64,000 nucleotides of DNA, from NCBI RefSeq assembly GCF_020080835.1, contig NC_058159.1, forward strand, positions 13,331,101 to 13,395,100, read 5' to 3'. Shown in pieces: positions 1 to 9,865 of the stretch. A program made the position numbers and the translations under genes. A model generated the notes under the pieces. It was given only the letters and a program-made list of their open reading frames with translations. It ran no database searches and was not told the DNA's origin. How positions within the stretch are numbered: position 1 is the first letter of the stretch; each line of letters begins with the position of its first letter. This DNA comes from Cotesia glomerata (taxonomy: Eukaryota > Arthropoda > Insecta > Hymenoptera > Braconidae).

Positions 1-2530
1 AGACTGGATGTGCAGAAGAACATACTAAGGCTCTGATGATGCGAGTAACACAAGCTTGTGATGCCAGTATGCCTCGCAAACGTGTTATCAATTCAAGACC
101 TGCGGTACACTGGTGGAATGATCATATCAGCAACCTCCGTAAAGAGTGTCATCGAAAGAGAAGAATATCACAGCGTGGCTATCAACGACCTTACTCTGCA
201 GTGCTGATCGCAGAGTACAAAAAAGCTCGTCGTGAACTTAATAAGGCCATAAAAGACAGCAAAGGAAGATGCTGGAAAGAGCTCATATACGAGGTCGACA
301 AAGACGTGTGGGGTCGGCCGTATAAGGTGGTCATGACGCACCTGAAGAAACAACAAATGCCGTCACCTACGTGTCCCCAACTCCTTCAGAAAATCGTCAC
401 TGCGCTGTTTCCACAGTAACACAGTCTCAATTATCAGTCAACGCAAGATGAACTGGACGACATTCCACCTGTCACTGAAGAAGAATTGTTGGAGGCCTGT
501 AATAGGGTAGGAAATAATAAAGCGCCGGGATTGGACGCAATCCCTAATATAGCCTTGAAAACCATCATAAAGGCAGCACCAACATTATTTCTAGACGCTT
601 ACAACGCATGCCTCAAGGAGGGGACTTTTCCTCGTAAGTGGAAACAGCAACGGTTAGTACTTTTACCTAAAGGAAAGAAACCGCTAGAAGAACCGTCATC
701 TTACCGACCACTCTGCATTCTAGATACGGTGGGTAAGATATTTGAGCGTATCATCCATCAGCGAATAGATGCAGTAGTCGACCCACTATTGACAGACAAC
801 CAGTATGGATTCCGGAAAGGACGATCAATCCTGGACGCGATCAACCTGGTTGTTAATACGGCCAAAGAGGCAATCGCAGGAACTAGATGGAAGAGTGGAA
901 CGAAGAAGTACTGCCTGGTGGCTGCCTTGGACATCAAAAATGCTTTCAATTCCGCTTATTGGGATTGCATCATGCAAGCTCTCGACGAGAAGAACGTGCC
1001 AACATATCTTCGCAGACTAGTGATTAGCTATTTTACAGATAGAGTGCTGAAATACGATACAAAGAATGGTCCGAAAGAGTATGATATAACCGGTGGTGAG
1101 CCACAGGGCTCTGTTCTTGGTCCACTTCTGTGGAATATCATGTTTGACGGGCTCCTGAGACTGAAGCGTCCAAGATGTGTAAAACTGGTAGCGTATGCGG
1201 ATGAAGTTGCCGCAGTGATCGTCGCCAAACACCTCGACGAGATTCAACATCTGTTTGACGTCACTTTTGAGAAGATCAACCAGTGGATGGATACAGTGAA
1301 CCTACAACTGGCCAAGCAGAAGACCGAAGCAGTGCTTATTACCAGCCGAAAAGAAGTTGAAACAATTAAGATTAATGTCGGTGACCGAGAAATCACATCA
1401 CAACCTCATATACGATATCTGGGAGTGATGCTTGATGCCTGACTCAACTTCAAGCAGCAAGTGGAACACGTCTGTACGAAAGCGTCAGTAGTGAGAGCTA
1501 GTCTCGCACGATTGATGCCGAACGTCGGAGGCCCAAAGCAGAGCAGGAGGCTACTATTGTCATCAGTAGTCACATCGGTGCTCACCTACGAAATATCAAT
1601 TTGGGCTGACGCACTAGAGGTGCAAGATTCATGGAGAAAAGCTGGACCAATATATCGTATGAGTGCCCTACGAGTTGCAAGCGCCTTTCGAACAATATCA
1701 GAGGAAGCAGTGTGTGTCATTTCCGGAACTTTGCCGCTCAGAGTCCTAGCTGAGGAAAGACGGAACCTTTACCAACGAAAGAGGCCAACCACACAAAGTG
1801 CCGAGGAACTCAGAGCTGAAGAACGGCAGAACAGCATCGCACGATGGCAATCGCAGTGGGACGCCGCGACAACAGGGAGATGGACACACCGTCTCATACC
1901 GAAGATCGACGTTTGGCTAAACCGAAGTCATGGCGAGGTCAATTACTATCTGACGCAGTTGTTGTCAGGACATGGATGTTTTCGGACGTATCTTCACCGC
2001 TTCAAGCATGATGATTCACCGGAGTGCCCGTCCTGCCCAGGAATCAATGAAGACGCGGAGCACGTTTTCTTTGAGTGCCCACGATTTTACCCACAGCGAG
2101 ATGAGCTGGAGATGATCCTAAAGAAGAAAATCCAACCAGAGACAATAGTAGAAGCAATGTTGTCATCAAGAGCCTCCTGGAACGCCATCAGCACATTGGC
2201 AACAGAAGTCCTTATAGACTTGCGTTCCATCGAAAGAAGAAGAGCAAATGACAACAACTAGAAGAAAGGTAAAATAACACTTTAGCTACCAGAAGAAAGA
2301 GCAGTAGCTAGATCCTCCCCTCATGAAATAATGCCTAACGGCGGTTTCCATGAGGGATTAGGGGAAAGAGGAAAAGGGGTTTAGAGTTTAGTGGGTAGGG
2401 GCGCTAGCGTCGAGTTTTAGTATGACACTGCGTTGAGTCGCCACATATCCAGGCCAAACAACTATGCCTAGAATCCGTAAAAAGGATTCTCCCCCCCCCC
2501 TTAAAACAAAAACAAAAAAAAAAAAAAAAA
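1..2530 (+). mobile_element. R1-clade (Waldo/Mino-type) LINE, copy A, cut by the window edge
   Basis: Target-primed non-LTR retrotransposon. The ORF2 reading frame runs into the left window edge, so the 5' part lies outside. A 3' UTR of about 250 bases follows the ORF2 end. It is shared with four other copies here (17.65, 26.24, 30.58 and 32.28 kb). It ends with a C-run and a poly-A tail at about 2500-2530, followed directly by (AC)n. R1-clade elements named Waldo and Mino are known to insert into ACAY or AC microsatellites, which matches this junction. The match to the Waldo/Mino group rests on target site and protein style, not on a database search. Confidence 0.88.
3..2261 (+). pseudogene. 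LINE ORF2 (reverse transcriptase part), copy A, broken
   Basis: Would encode the reverse transcriptase that copies the element RNA at a nicked target. One frame is open from the window edge to 2261 except for two stops: TAA at 417-419, and TGA at 1440-1442, where sibling copies have an arginine CGA codon. Visible blocks are the fingers (NNKAPGLDAIPN), LLPKGKKP, YRPLCILDT, YGFRKGRS, PQGSVLGPLLWN, the palm, and a C-terminal CPSC...H...C knuckle (about 2025-2075). The palm motif reads YADE where sibling copies have YADD, a change at a metal-binding aspartate. The endonuclease domain is outside the window. Two stops plus the palm change make it a dead copy. Confidence 0.9.
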
Positions 2531-2695
2531 AACACACACACACCGTGACAACCTCGCGGGGATAGTCAGGGAAGCTTCCTGTGACCTTCAAACGTCGAGA
2601 TCTGATGAAAACTCGATTTTTGCAAAACGGGGTGAAAACAATAACTTCCCGATTTTTGAAAATCTTCGATTTTTTTAGCGGGAAGTTAAAAATTA
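2531..2695 (+). repeat. Pad repeat 1 (microsatellite-bearing dispersed repeat), occupied by LINE copy A
   Basis: Starts with a short (AC)n, then GGGGATAGTCAGGGAAGCTT, the core GTCGAGATCTGATGAAAACT, and ends with GCGGGAAGTTAAAAATTA. The same ordered blocks recur at 6.35, 12.0, 26.5, 27.4, 30.4 and 32.2 kb in both orientations. No coding potential is seen. Function is unknown; it appears to serve as an insertion target through its microsatellite. Confidence 0.85.
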
Positions 2696-2769
2696 ATGAA
2701 GCGAAAAAGAAAAAGCTAGTCAATGCAATTAACAATTATATCACACCAGGATACTCGTTCGCGAATGTT

Positions 2770-3036
2770 ATGTACCCTGATGGAGCTAGACACTTTCCTC
2801 CTCTGCCAAGGGCGAAATCAAGGCCGGTAGGATTGTCATTTGTTCACGTCATCGACAGTCCTCCTGAGCCAACAACGGGCAATGCTTCGAACTCTAATAT
2901 CTCCAGGATGGAAGAATTACTCATATCATTCAAAAATGATATTACAACAGAATTCAGGAAAATAAATGATAGAATTTCAACAAATACTACCCGAATCGAC
3001 CAAATAATGGCCGCTCTCTTCTCCGATGACGAATAA
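2770..3036 (+). pseudogene. ORF1 C-terminal remnant of the Jockey-like LINE
   Basis: An open frame whose first in-frame ATG is at 2770 ends at 3036. The product is short (about 88 residues), with a coiled-coil-like tail (RMEELLISFKNDITTEFRK) and no zinc knuckles, so it would be only part of a usual LINE ORF1 nucleic-acid-binding protein. Its stop overlaps the start of the endonuclease frame (TAATGG at 3033-3038), the kind of tight ORF1/ORF2 junction usual in LINEs. It could instead be a genuinely small ORF1. Confidence 0.5.
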
Positions 3037-5036
3037 TGGAGCAAGCACCGTACAAAAAAATTAAAATTGCCGCCATAAATGTCAATTCAATTATTACTTC
3101 CAAACGTAGATACGATCTGCAAACCTTCATTGATCAAAACAAAATTGACATATGCCTTATATCCGAAACAGAATTAAATGCCAAGCATAAAGTCCAACTG
3201 TCCAATCACCAGTTGGTCAGAACAGACAGACCCAACTCAACCAAAGGTGGTGGGCTGCTATAGCCATCCACAGCAAGCTAAAATTCACGACAATTTATTT
3301 TCCTAATTATTTAAACAACAAAGTCATAGAGTTCACAGCAATAAAAATAAAAACCAATCCAAAAACAAATTTAATAATAATCAGCATCTACGCGACACAA
3401 AGTAATAGCCAAAAATTCATCCATGAGCTGGCAAAATTGATAAAAGACTTTAAGCTTGACACCAGCAACAACTACTACCTGATAGCAGGCGATTTCAACG
3501 CAAAGAGCACTATATGGGGCGATGTAACATCAAATGACAGAGGTGACAAACTGATAGATTGGCTGGAGGCCAATTACGTTGAATACAAAGCGACACTCCT
3601 CTCTCCTAAAGGACCAACCTTCCCTAAGGCCAAATCCTACCTGGATCACTGCATCATCGACATGAGAATTGATATCGAAAACCTTGATAATGGAAAACTT
3701 CCAATCCTACCATATGATAGCGACCACGGGGCAATCACTCTGACCATCTCTACTGATAACTGTGCTTCTGGATTACTTGAACAACAGGATACTCATCTCA
3801 AAGCCCGTAATTTCAAGGAAGCTTACTGGGAAAAATTCAGGAAGCACCTGCTAAACAACTACGATCAAGACATTAAAAGCTTAAGTGAACATAACCTGTC
3901 TATAGATAGAATTGACAACCATATTGAACAACTGGAGAGCATCATAATAAACTCAATCATAACAAACTCAAGCCACACTTCCACTCACCAAGAAAAAAGA
4001 AGAATATTTCCTGAAATACAATAATAAATCCATTAAACGCCTACATGCATACAAATCATATCTCATCAGACGACAATTTGACAATATCTCCATCAGTAAT
4101 CAAGAAAAATACAGAATCAAGTTCACCATCAAAAGAATAAATAAACTTATTCATAAGGAATTTAAAAATACAGTCACTGCTTATTGGGAGGCTCAAATCA
4201 AGAGCAACTACAAAAATCCGCAGGAATTTTTTCCCAAAATTAACCGTATACTCAGGCCGAAGAAAGACATCAGCATCAACACATTAAAAATTCCAATACT
4301 CTCAGTAATCATTGCTCCAATAAGTTTTCCGATCCAGTCAACACCAACGAAATCATAGCTACTGATCCTGATACAAAGTTGAATATCATAGGTAAATACC
4401 TTGAAAGCATAAACGCTCCAAGATACACCAATTTTGGTACCATCACCAAATTAAGTGTCGACACGGTAGCTACCGAAATCAAAAAGATGAAAGACAATAT
4501 GAGAACTAAAAAACGGTCATTCGTGGATTTCTCAACTAGCAATCCAGCTCACTACTCGGTAACAAAAGATAATGAGCCAAAATTCTTGTTCAGTTACATA
4601 GAAGTCTTGTTAATTCTAACAAGCTTAAAAATAAAACATCTGCTGGGTTAGATAACATTCTCACTATCGTGCTTAAAAATCTACCTGAATTAATGATTAA
4701 ACATTATACCATCATATTCAATAATGCCATTAATTGAATGTACTATCCTCAAAGATGGAAAGCCGCAAAAGTGCTTCCCATCCCAAAGAAAGACCAATTA
4801 GTCTCACCATGAGTGTCAGCAAAGTCTTTGAAAGACTAGTCAAAAAACAACTGGACATTATTATCAGCGACAAAAAAATCATACCAAATAATCAATTTAA
4901 ATTTAGAAACAAGCATGCAACAACTCATGCGATGAACAAGTTCGTTTCTGATATTAACAAGAGTCTTCATAATAACATGGTAATCGGAGCTGCTTTACTT
5001 GACTTAGAGAAGGTCTTCGACTCCGTCTGGAACTAA
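3036..5036 (+). pseudogene. LINE ORF2 (AP-endonuclease plus start of reverse transcriptase), broken
   Basis: Encodes an apurinic-type endonuclease that nicks the target, then the reverse transcriptase fingers. Endonuclease motifs seen are AAINVNSI (about 3072), LISETELN (about 3160), YYLIAGDFNAKST (about 3472) and YDSDHGAITLT (about 3714), the last carrying the usual SDH. The frame is lost near 3260 (one base missing), near 4010, and again around 4310-4650. The reverse transcriptase fragment (PISLTMSVSKVFERLVKKQL, then ALLDLEKVFDSVWN at about 4993) ends with an in-frame stop at the junction with repeat DNA. Nothing downstream supplies the catalytic YxDD, so it is inactive. Confidence 0.85.
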
Positions 5037-5039
5037 TCC

Positions 5040-5540
5040 CTCCTTAACCTTGAAAAACTACGTCGATCGCCGCTAATCCGGTCAAAATCAGTTGATTTGT
5101 TCGAGAGATATCGTGAACGAAAGAAAACCGGAAGAAGTGTATTTTTCACATAACTTCGACATTTCTTATCGGATCGATTTTGATAAGATATAATAACTTT
5201 TAGAACTCAAAAAACCGTGTCGATCGCCGCCAAGAACTTAAAAATCGGTTGGTTGGTTCGAGAGATATCCTCGACGAAATATTTAAAAACAAGTGTTTTT
5301 TTTAACATAACTCCGACATTTTTTGGAATAACTTTTAAATGGCTTCACCGATCAATTTAAAAAACTAATCAGCTATTAACATAAAAAAATTAAGTCGATC
5401 GCCGTCAACCCATCCAAAATCGGTCAATTCGTTCAAGAGATATTGTGAACGAAAAAAAACCGAAAAAAGTGTTTTTTCGGAATTACTCCGAATTTCCTAG
5501 TTTTATCAATTCAAACTTAAAGATTCTTAATGAGGCTGAA
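5040..5540. repeat. Dispersed GATCGCCG-type repeat
   Basis: Contains three loosely tandem blocks of 'acgtcgatcgccg...gagagatatcgtgaacga' (about 5060, 5220 and 5395). Related blocks occur, mostly inverted, at about 6830-6930, 12.7, 13.6-13.9 and 27.05-27.15 kb, partly adjoining pad repeats. No coding potential. The right edge at about 5535 (shared with 12850) overlaps the end of the small minus-strand reading frame 5527-5883. Confidence 0.7.
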
Positions 5541-5883
5541 CAACACTTCGCCAATATTCAACAGCTCGTAACTTGTATTCGTAATTTAAATTTTCTTCAT
5601 TAGTAGTACATGTGTCGTGAGATGGTTCAGGTTCATAAAGTGTGGATGCGAATTCATTATCTTTTATAGTTTCAACTTCAAAATTTTTATGTGGTTCTTC
5701 AAAATGTAAAGATTCTTCTTGTATCGCTTCGATTCCAGTAAATTCAATCATCGCTAACATTAATATACTTTGAAACGTATTCTTCATTTGCATTTCTTCA
5801 TTATTTATAGGTGAGTTCAGAATATTCATGGTTTTAAATATTGCTAAAAGTAATTGGATAACGTTGATGGGATTCACTCTCAT
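5527..5883 (-). CDS. Small unidentified protein, C-terminus cut by a repeat
   Basis: I do not recognise the product. It is 118 residues. The N-terminus has a moderately hydrophobic run (NPINVIQLLLAIFKTMNIL), the middle is acidic (E/D-rich), and the end contains YKLRAVEYWRS, which resembles the start of a helix-turn-helix DNA-binding segment; that is an inference. The last few codons and the stop come from the neighbouring dispersed repeat, whose edge is at about 5535, so the original protein was probably longer. A TATA-like box and initiator lie 75-110 bases upstream on the same strand, which supports a transcribed unit. It may be a truncated transposon or host gene, or a chance frame in AT-rich DNA. 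Confidence 0.35.
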   Translation of the reverse strand: MRVNPINVIQLLLAIFKTMNILNSPINNEEMQMKNTFQSILMLAMIEFTGIEAIQEESLHFEEPHKNFEVETIKDNEFASTLYEPEPSHDTCTTNEENLNYEYKLRAVEYWRSVVQPH

Positions 5884-5954
5884 TTTTCAAATTAAAAGAC
5901 GAATAACAACACATAGAGAGAAATTGTTCAACTGCCAAAAATATTGATCTCAAC

Positions 5955-5991
5955 TGGCTGATTATTTCTTATTCATACCATAAAATTTATA
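5955..5991 (-). promoter_or_regulatory. Possible core promoter (TATA plus initiator) for 5527-5883
   Basis: On the minus strand TATAAA sits at 5991-5986 and TCAGCC/CCAGTT begins 31-36 bases further on, close to the spacing of an insect TATA box and TCAGT-type initiator. The ATG is about 76 bases beyond the possible start. Chance occurrence in AT-rich sequence cannot be excluded. Confidence 0.3.
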
Positions 5992-6349
5992 TCAATACCG
6001 TTATCAGTATTTACAGTTCTTTTTAAAACAGTGTAAATGATAACAAGTACGTCTCTATTTTCCCTTGCTTAACACTATTGCTTAGATTAGATCACATTTT
6101 TTTTAAGTTAATTCGAAAATTAATTAATTTTGCATCTAATACTCGAATATTGGTACAATAAAAAATAAAAGATATTGAAATTCATATTTATAATTCAGAC
6201 AATCACATGTAATCAATAAAAGATAATGTACATAATACATTTTTATTTTTAATTTTAATTTTTCATAGTTAATGAAAAAAAAAACGTATTTTCTATTTTT
6301 TGATGCTCTTTCGATTGTCGTTGATTTCGTTGAAATGTAATCGGTAGTT

Positions 6350-6568
6350 TTTTTAACTTCCCGCTAAGAAAATCGGAGATTTTCAAAAATCGGCAAGTTA
6401 TTGGTTTAACCCCGTTCTGCATAAATCGAGTTTTCATCAGATCTCGACGTTTTAAGGCCTTAGGAAGCCTCCCTGACTACCCCCGCAATGGTGTATGTAT
6501 GCATGTACGTATGTATGTATGTATGTATGTATGTATGTATGTGTATATATATGTACGCGCGCGCGCGC

Positions 6569-6646
<78 letters not shown>

Positions 6647-6730
6647 GTGTAAAAGCCTCTCATAACTTTTGAACGGCTTATCCGATTCGATTGGAATAAG
6701 CTGCGTTCTAAAGAGTTTCATTGCCCTTAG
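6350..6730 (-). repeat. Pad repeat 2, unoccupied, with long TG/ATGT microsatellite
   Basis: Shows the full pad without an insertion: AACTTCCCGCTAAGAAAAT, the inverted core GAGTTTTCATCAGATCTCGA, the block GGAAGCCTCCCTGACTA, then the microsatellite at 6496-6642 and the far flank CTCTCATAACTTTTGAACGG. It is therefore the reference for what the LINE insertions at other pads interrupt. Confidence 0.85.
6496..6642. repeat. Microsatellite (ATGT)n-(CG)n-(GT)n
   Basis: GTAT/ATGT tetranucleotides run from about 6500 to 6550, followed by a short CG run (about 6556-6570) and then about 35 GT units to 6642. It sits inside pad repeat 2. Reading frames across it are simple-sequence artefacts. Confidence 0.95.
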
Positions 6731-7717
6731 ATTTCTGATACTAGCTCAACGAATTCGAGTCAATAAATTTTGAGAAATCTCAAAAATTCGTTTTTTTGGA
6801 ATATCTTCTAAATGGCTCAATCGATCGATTCTAAAAACTAATCAGCTCAAAGTCTTACGAGAACCACGTCGATCGCCGGTCCGGTCAATATCGGTTGATT
6901 CCATCGTGAATTATCGTTGTCGAAAAAATTAAAAAAATGTAAATTTTTTTAATTATATTACTTTTGGAAGTTATTAAGACAATCTGCTTGTAGAATTCTC
7001 ACTTTTTGTTAAGAATAAGCCATTGATAAGAGTATCAAACTGTAAGGATTTCGGTTTATATTTCGATAGCCACATGAGATCGAATGTTCATGTAATGGAA
7101 TTAGCAAAAAATATTCAAGTATTTCACATTGATTTTTTATCAATTGAGTCAATATTTTAATCCATCTATTTTAAAATTAATTTATCATGGTCTGTTTGAA
7201 AGCATAATAAACTATGGCATTATAGCTTAGAGTGGAACTTACAACAACTCTGTTAAAAACGTCGCCTCTATACAAACTGAACTGCTCAACGAAATAAATT
7301 AATACAATTTCAACAATACTTCTCTATTAAAAATTAAAAAGTCTTTCATTGGAAATGCTCTTTGTTACTATCAGAAGAGTGTGAAAATATGTATTTACAA
7401 AAAGTAGTTAATACAAGATCTAAGCTGTTAGTTCTGCTCAAAATCAATAAAACGATTAGCTACGAAAATGCACATTATGTATCTTAAAAAACCTATAATC
7501 AATTACTAAATAATATGAAAACATTGATATGTTCTAATAAAATGTCGAAAAAGAAGTTTAGTACTTTTGGATAAGAACTAATAATTATAATTTATAATTA
7601 AGGATAAGCTAAGGTTATCATTCTATTTTGGCGAATAAATTTACAATAAACTATATTTTCAATATGTGAGTCTAATTTCAGTGAGTTTATTTATAACTAT
7701 AGTTATATAAATTTCTC
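6731..7717. other. AT-rich sequence without recognisable genes
   Basis: The first 200 bases are related to the dispersed GATCGCCG-type repeat (GTCGATCGCCGGTCCGGTC at about 6867). After about 6950 the sequence is AT-rich and has no open frame, splice pattern or repeat that I can support. Confidence 0.5.
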
Positions 7718-7940
7718 GCATATTCTATAAACTCACATTAAGATGATCCTCTCGACATTCCTTTCTCAATCCTTTTCTACCAATATCCTGTTACGTGAAT
7801 GTGGAACGCTTCACGTAATAATTACCGTAACTCCTATTCTTTCCCGCTTCACAGCATTATTTATATTTGTAAAAATGCTTACCGTAAGATGGACGGTGTG
7901 GCTTAATGTATATAGAATAAGCGAAAGGAAATTTAGTATA

Positions 7941-8013
7941 GACCGGATAGCTCAAATGGTAGAGTAGCCGACATGTCTTCGGAAGGTTCTGGGGTCGAAT
8001 CCCAGTCCGAGCT
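7941..8013 (+). tRNA. tRNA-like sequence 1 (UGU at anticodon position), probable pseudogene
   Basis: 73 bases with exact tRNA spacing: T8-A9, D-stem GCTC/GAGT, A-box TAGCTCAAATGG, anticodon arm with four pairs around positions 34-36 TGT, and T-stem CTGGG/CCCAG. Against function are A at position 33 instead of the nearly universal T, acceptor mismatches at 2-71 and 3-70, and GTCGAAT instead of TTCGAAT in the T-loop. Confidence 0.45.
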
Positions 8014-8254
8014 ATCTAATAATTTTTTCTCGCATATTCTATAAACTCACATTAAGATGATCCTCTCCACATTCCTTTCTCAATCCTTTCCTACCAATAT
8101 CCTGTTACGTGAATGTAGAACGCTTCACGTAATAATTACCGTAACTCCTATTCATTCCCGCTTCACAGCATTATTTATATTTATAAAAATGCTTACCGTA
8201 AGATGGACGGTGTGGCTTAATGTATATAGAATAAGCGAAAGGAAATTTAGTATA

Positions 8255-8327
8255 GACCGGATAGCTCAAATGGTAGAGTAGCCGACATGTCTTCGGAAGG
8301 TTCTGGGTTCGAATCCCAGTCCGAGCT
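8255..8327 (+). tRNA. tRNA-like sequence 2 (UGU at anticodon position), probable pseudogene
   Basis: Same as sequence 1, one 314-base unit downstream, but with a normal T-loop (TTCGAAT) and so an intact B-box GGTTCGAATCC-like core. Position 33 is still A and the acceptor mismatches persist. It could act as an internal RNA polymerase III promoter without being a functional tRNA. Confidence 0.45.
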
Positions 8328-8693
8328 ATCTAATAATTTTTTCTCGCATATTCTATAAACTCACATTAAGATGATTCTCTCCACATTCCTTTTTCAATCC
8401 TTTCCTACCAATATCCTGTTACGTGAATGTGGAACGCTTCACGTAATAATTACCGTAACTCCTATTCTTTCCCGCTTCACAGAATTATTTATATTTGTAA
8501 TCGTGAAGCGTATCACATTTTTATAAATATAAATAATGCTGTGAAGCGGGAAAGAATAGGAGTTACGGTAATTATTACGTGAAGCGTTCCACATTCACGT
8601 AACAGGATATTGGTAGGAAAGGATTGAGAAAGGAATGTGGAGAGGATCATCTTAATGTGAGTTTATAGAATATGTGAGAAAAAATTATTAGAT

Positions 8694-8766
8694 AGCTTGG
8701 ACTGGGATTCGAACCCAGAACCTTCTGAAGACATGTCGGCTACTCTACCATTTGAGCTATCCGGTC
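8694..8766 (-). tRNA. tRNA-like sequence 3, inverted copy, probable pseudogene
   Basis: Reverse-complement copy with the same 73-base layout, intact TTCGAAT T-loop, a CAGAA instead of CGGAA change in the anticodon stem and CCAAG in place of CCGAG in the acceptor. Part of the inverted half of the 7718-8770 element. Confidence 0.4.
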
Positions 8767-8774
8767 TTACTAAT

Positions 8775-9865
8775 TTGTAAAAATTAGAAAAAATAGCAAA
8801 AAACCAAAAAAAAAATTGCAATAAATCATGAAAAATCGAAATTATCGAGATAAAAAAATTTTTTGGATTCAGATTGAATATGATTTTTATGTACTTTGTT
8901 TCACTGAATTTGAATCTGAAATCTTGTCCCTTTGAAGTTTAAAAATTAAAAAAAAATTTCAAAAAACCAAAAAAATCGAGAAACTTACAGTTATAAATAT
9001 GAGAAAAAAATCTATTAAACACGATTCTTAATGACTTGGGTGCATTTTCATAGATGGAATGTGATTTTAGAATTACAAAATTGACAAAATTCTCAAATCT
9101 TTAAAAAATAGCATGTAAGAAGAAGGTACGAAACCATATTTTCGAATTTCAGACTGTCGTTTGTTTGTATCGAATTTTTTATCTTCAAATGAGCTACGCA
9201 GTGGGTTCTTTTTTTTAGGTTGCTTAATAAACCTTAAACTACACTTCATGGATTTTCACGTCGACCACTTTCCTGAAAATCTTGAAGACTACAGCGAAGA
9301 ACTAGCAAAACGATTTTATTAAGACTTAAATGAAATGAAGGGTAGGTATCGAGTAAATTAGAATGTCAACATGATGTCAGATTTTTGCTGGATGCTAACA
9401 AGAGAAGTACCAAAAGAAAACGGAAAACGTAAAAAGAACCCACCACGTAGGTCATTTGAAGATAAAAAAATTCGATACAAACGAACGACAGTTTGAAATT
9501 CGAAAATATGGTTTCGTACCCGCTCCTTACATGCTACTGTTTAAAGATTTTAAAATTTCGTCAATTTTTTAATTCTAAGATCATATCCCATCTATGAAAA
9601 TGCACCCAAATCATTAAGAATCGTGTTTAATAGATTTTTTTCTCATATTTATAACTGTAATTTTCTCGATTTTTTTCGTTTTTTGAGATTTTTTTTTAAT
9701 TTTAAAACTTCAAAGGGACAAGATTTCAGATTTAAATTCAGTGAAACAACGTACATAAAAATCATACTCAATCTGAATCCAAAAAATTTTTTTATCTCGA
9801 TAATTTCGATTTTTCATGATTTATTGCAATTTTTTTGGGTTTTTTGTTATTTTTTCTAATTTTGA
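8775..9865. repeat. Palindromic (foldback) element with about 450-base arms
   Basis: The left arm (8775 to about 9215) is the reverse complement of the right arm (about 9445 to 9865). For example, AAATCTTGTCCCTTTGAAG at about 8920 answers CTTCAAAGGGACAAGATTT at about 9710, and GAGCTACGCAGTGGGTTCTT answers AAGAACCCACCACGTAG. The unpaired centre (about 9220-9440) holds a decayed protein-coding fragment. This is the form expected of a non-autonomous DNA transposon derived by inversion. Confidence 0.8.
9233..9496 (+). pseudogene. Relic of a conserved mobile-element-like protein inside the palindrome
   Basis: One frame reads LKLHFMDFHVDHFPENL, then SEELAKRFY, a stop, DLNEMKGRYRVN, a stop, NVNMMSDFCWMLTREVP, and a basic tail to TGA at 9494-9496. 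From memory, blocks of the type 'HxDxFPENLG...EQGERFHQD...MExRYQG.WNxNMMxDYCW' recur in many invertebrate predicted proteins of uncertain function that behave like multicopy mobile genes. That family link is recalled, not searched. Two in-frame stops show that this copy is dead. Its 3' part extends into the right arm of the palindrome, so the gene's C-terminus lies within arm sequence. Confidence 0.6.

Larger units (their letters stand above)
2696..5036 (+). mobile_element. Decayed Jockey-like LINE, 3' truncated
   Basis: A second non-LTR family with the order short ORF1 tail, endonuclease, start of reverse transcriptase. The left boundary lies just after the pad repeat. The right boundary is abrupt at about 5036, inside the reverse transcriptase, where dispersed repeat sequence begins; the YADD region and 3' UTR are missing. 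Because LINE insertions normally lose their 5' end, loss of the 3' end suggests later deletion or replacement. Assignment to the Jockey group is from overall domain style only. Confidence 0.75.
7718..8770. repeat. Tandem-plus-inverted element carrying three tRNA-like sequences
   Basis: Two direct units of 314 bases (starting about 7718 and 8032) and a third partial unit (8346-8505) are followed by an inverted copy (about 8515-8766), so the right part folds back on the left. Each unit has the block CGTGAATGTGGAACGCTTCA, CCGCTTCACAGCATTATTTA, the motif CCGTAAGATGGACGG and a 73-base tRNA-like sequence. No protein is encoded. The copies differ at only a few bases, so duplication is recent. Confidence 0.85.

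Noticed and set aside
5527..5883. Possible viral or wasp-associated secreted virulence gene
   Set aside because: A weak hydrophobic N-terminus alone is not enough; no family motif, no viral neighbours and no segment boundary motifs were seen.
6452..6721. His/Thr-rich reading frames on the minus strand
   Set aside because: They are translations of the TG/ATGT microsatellite.
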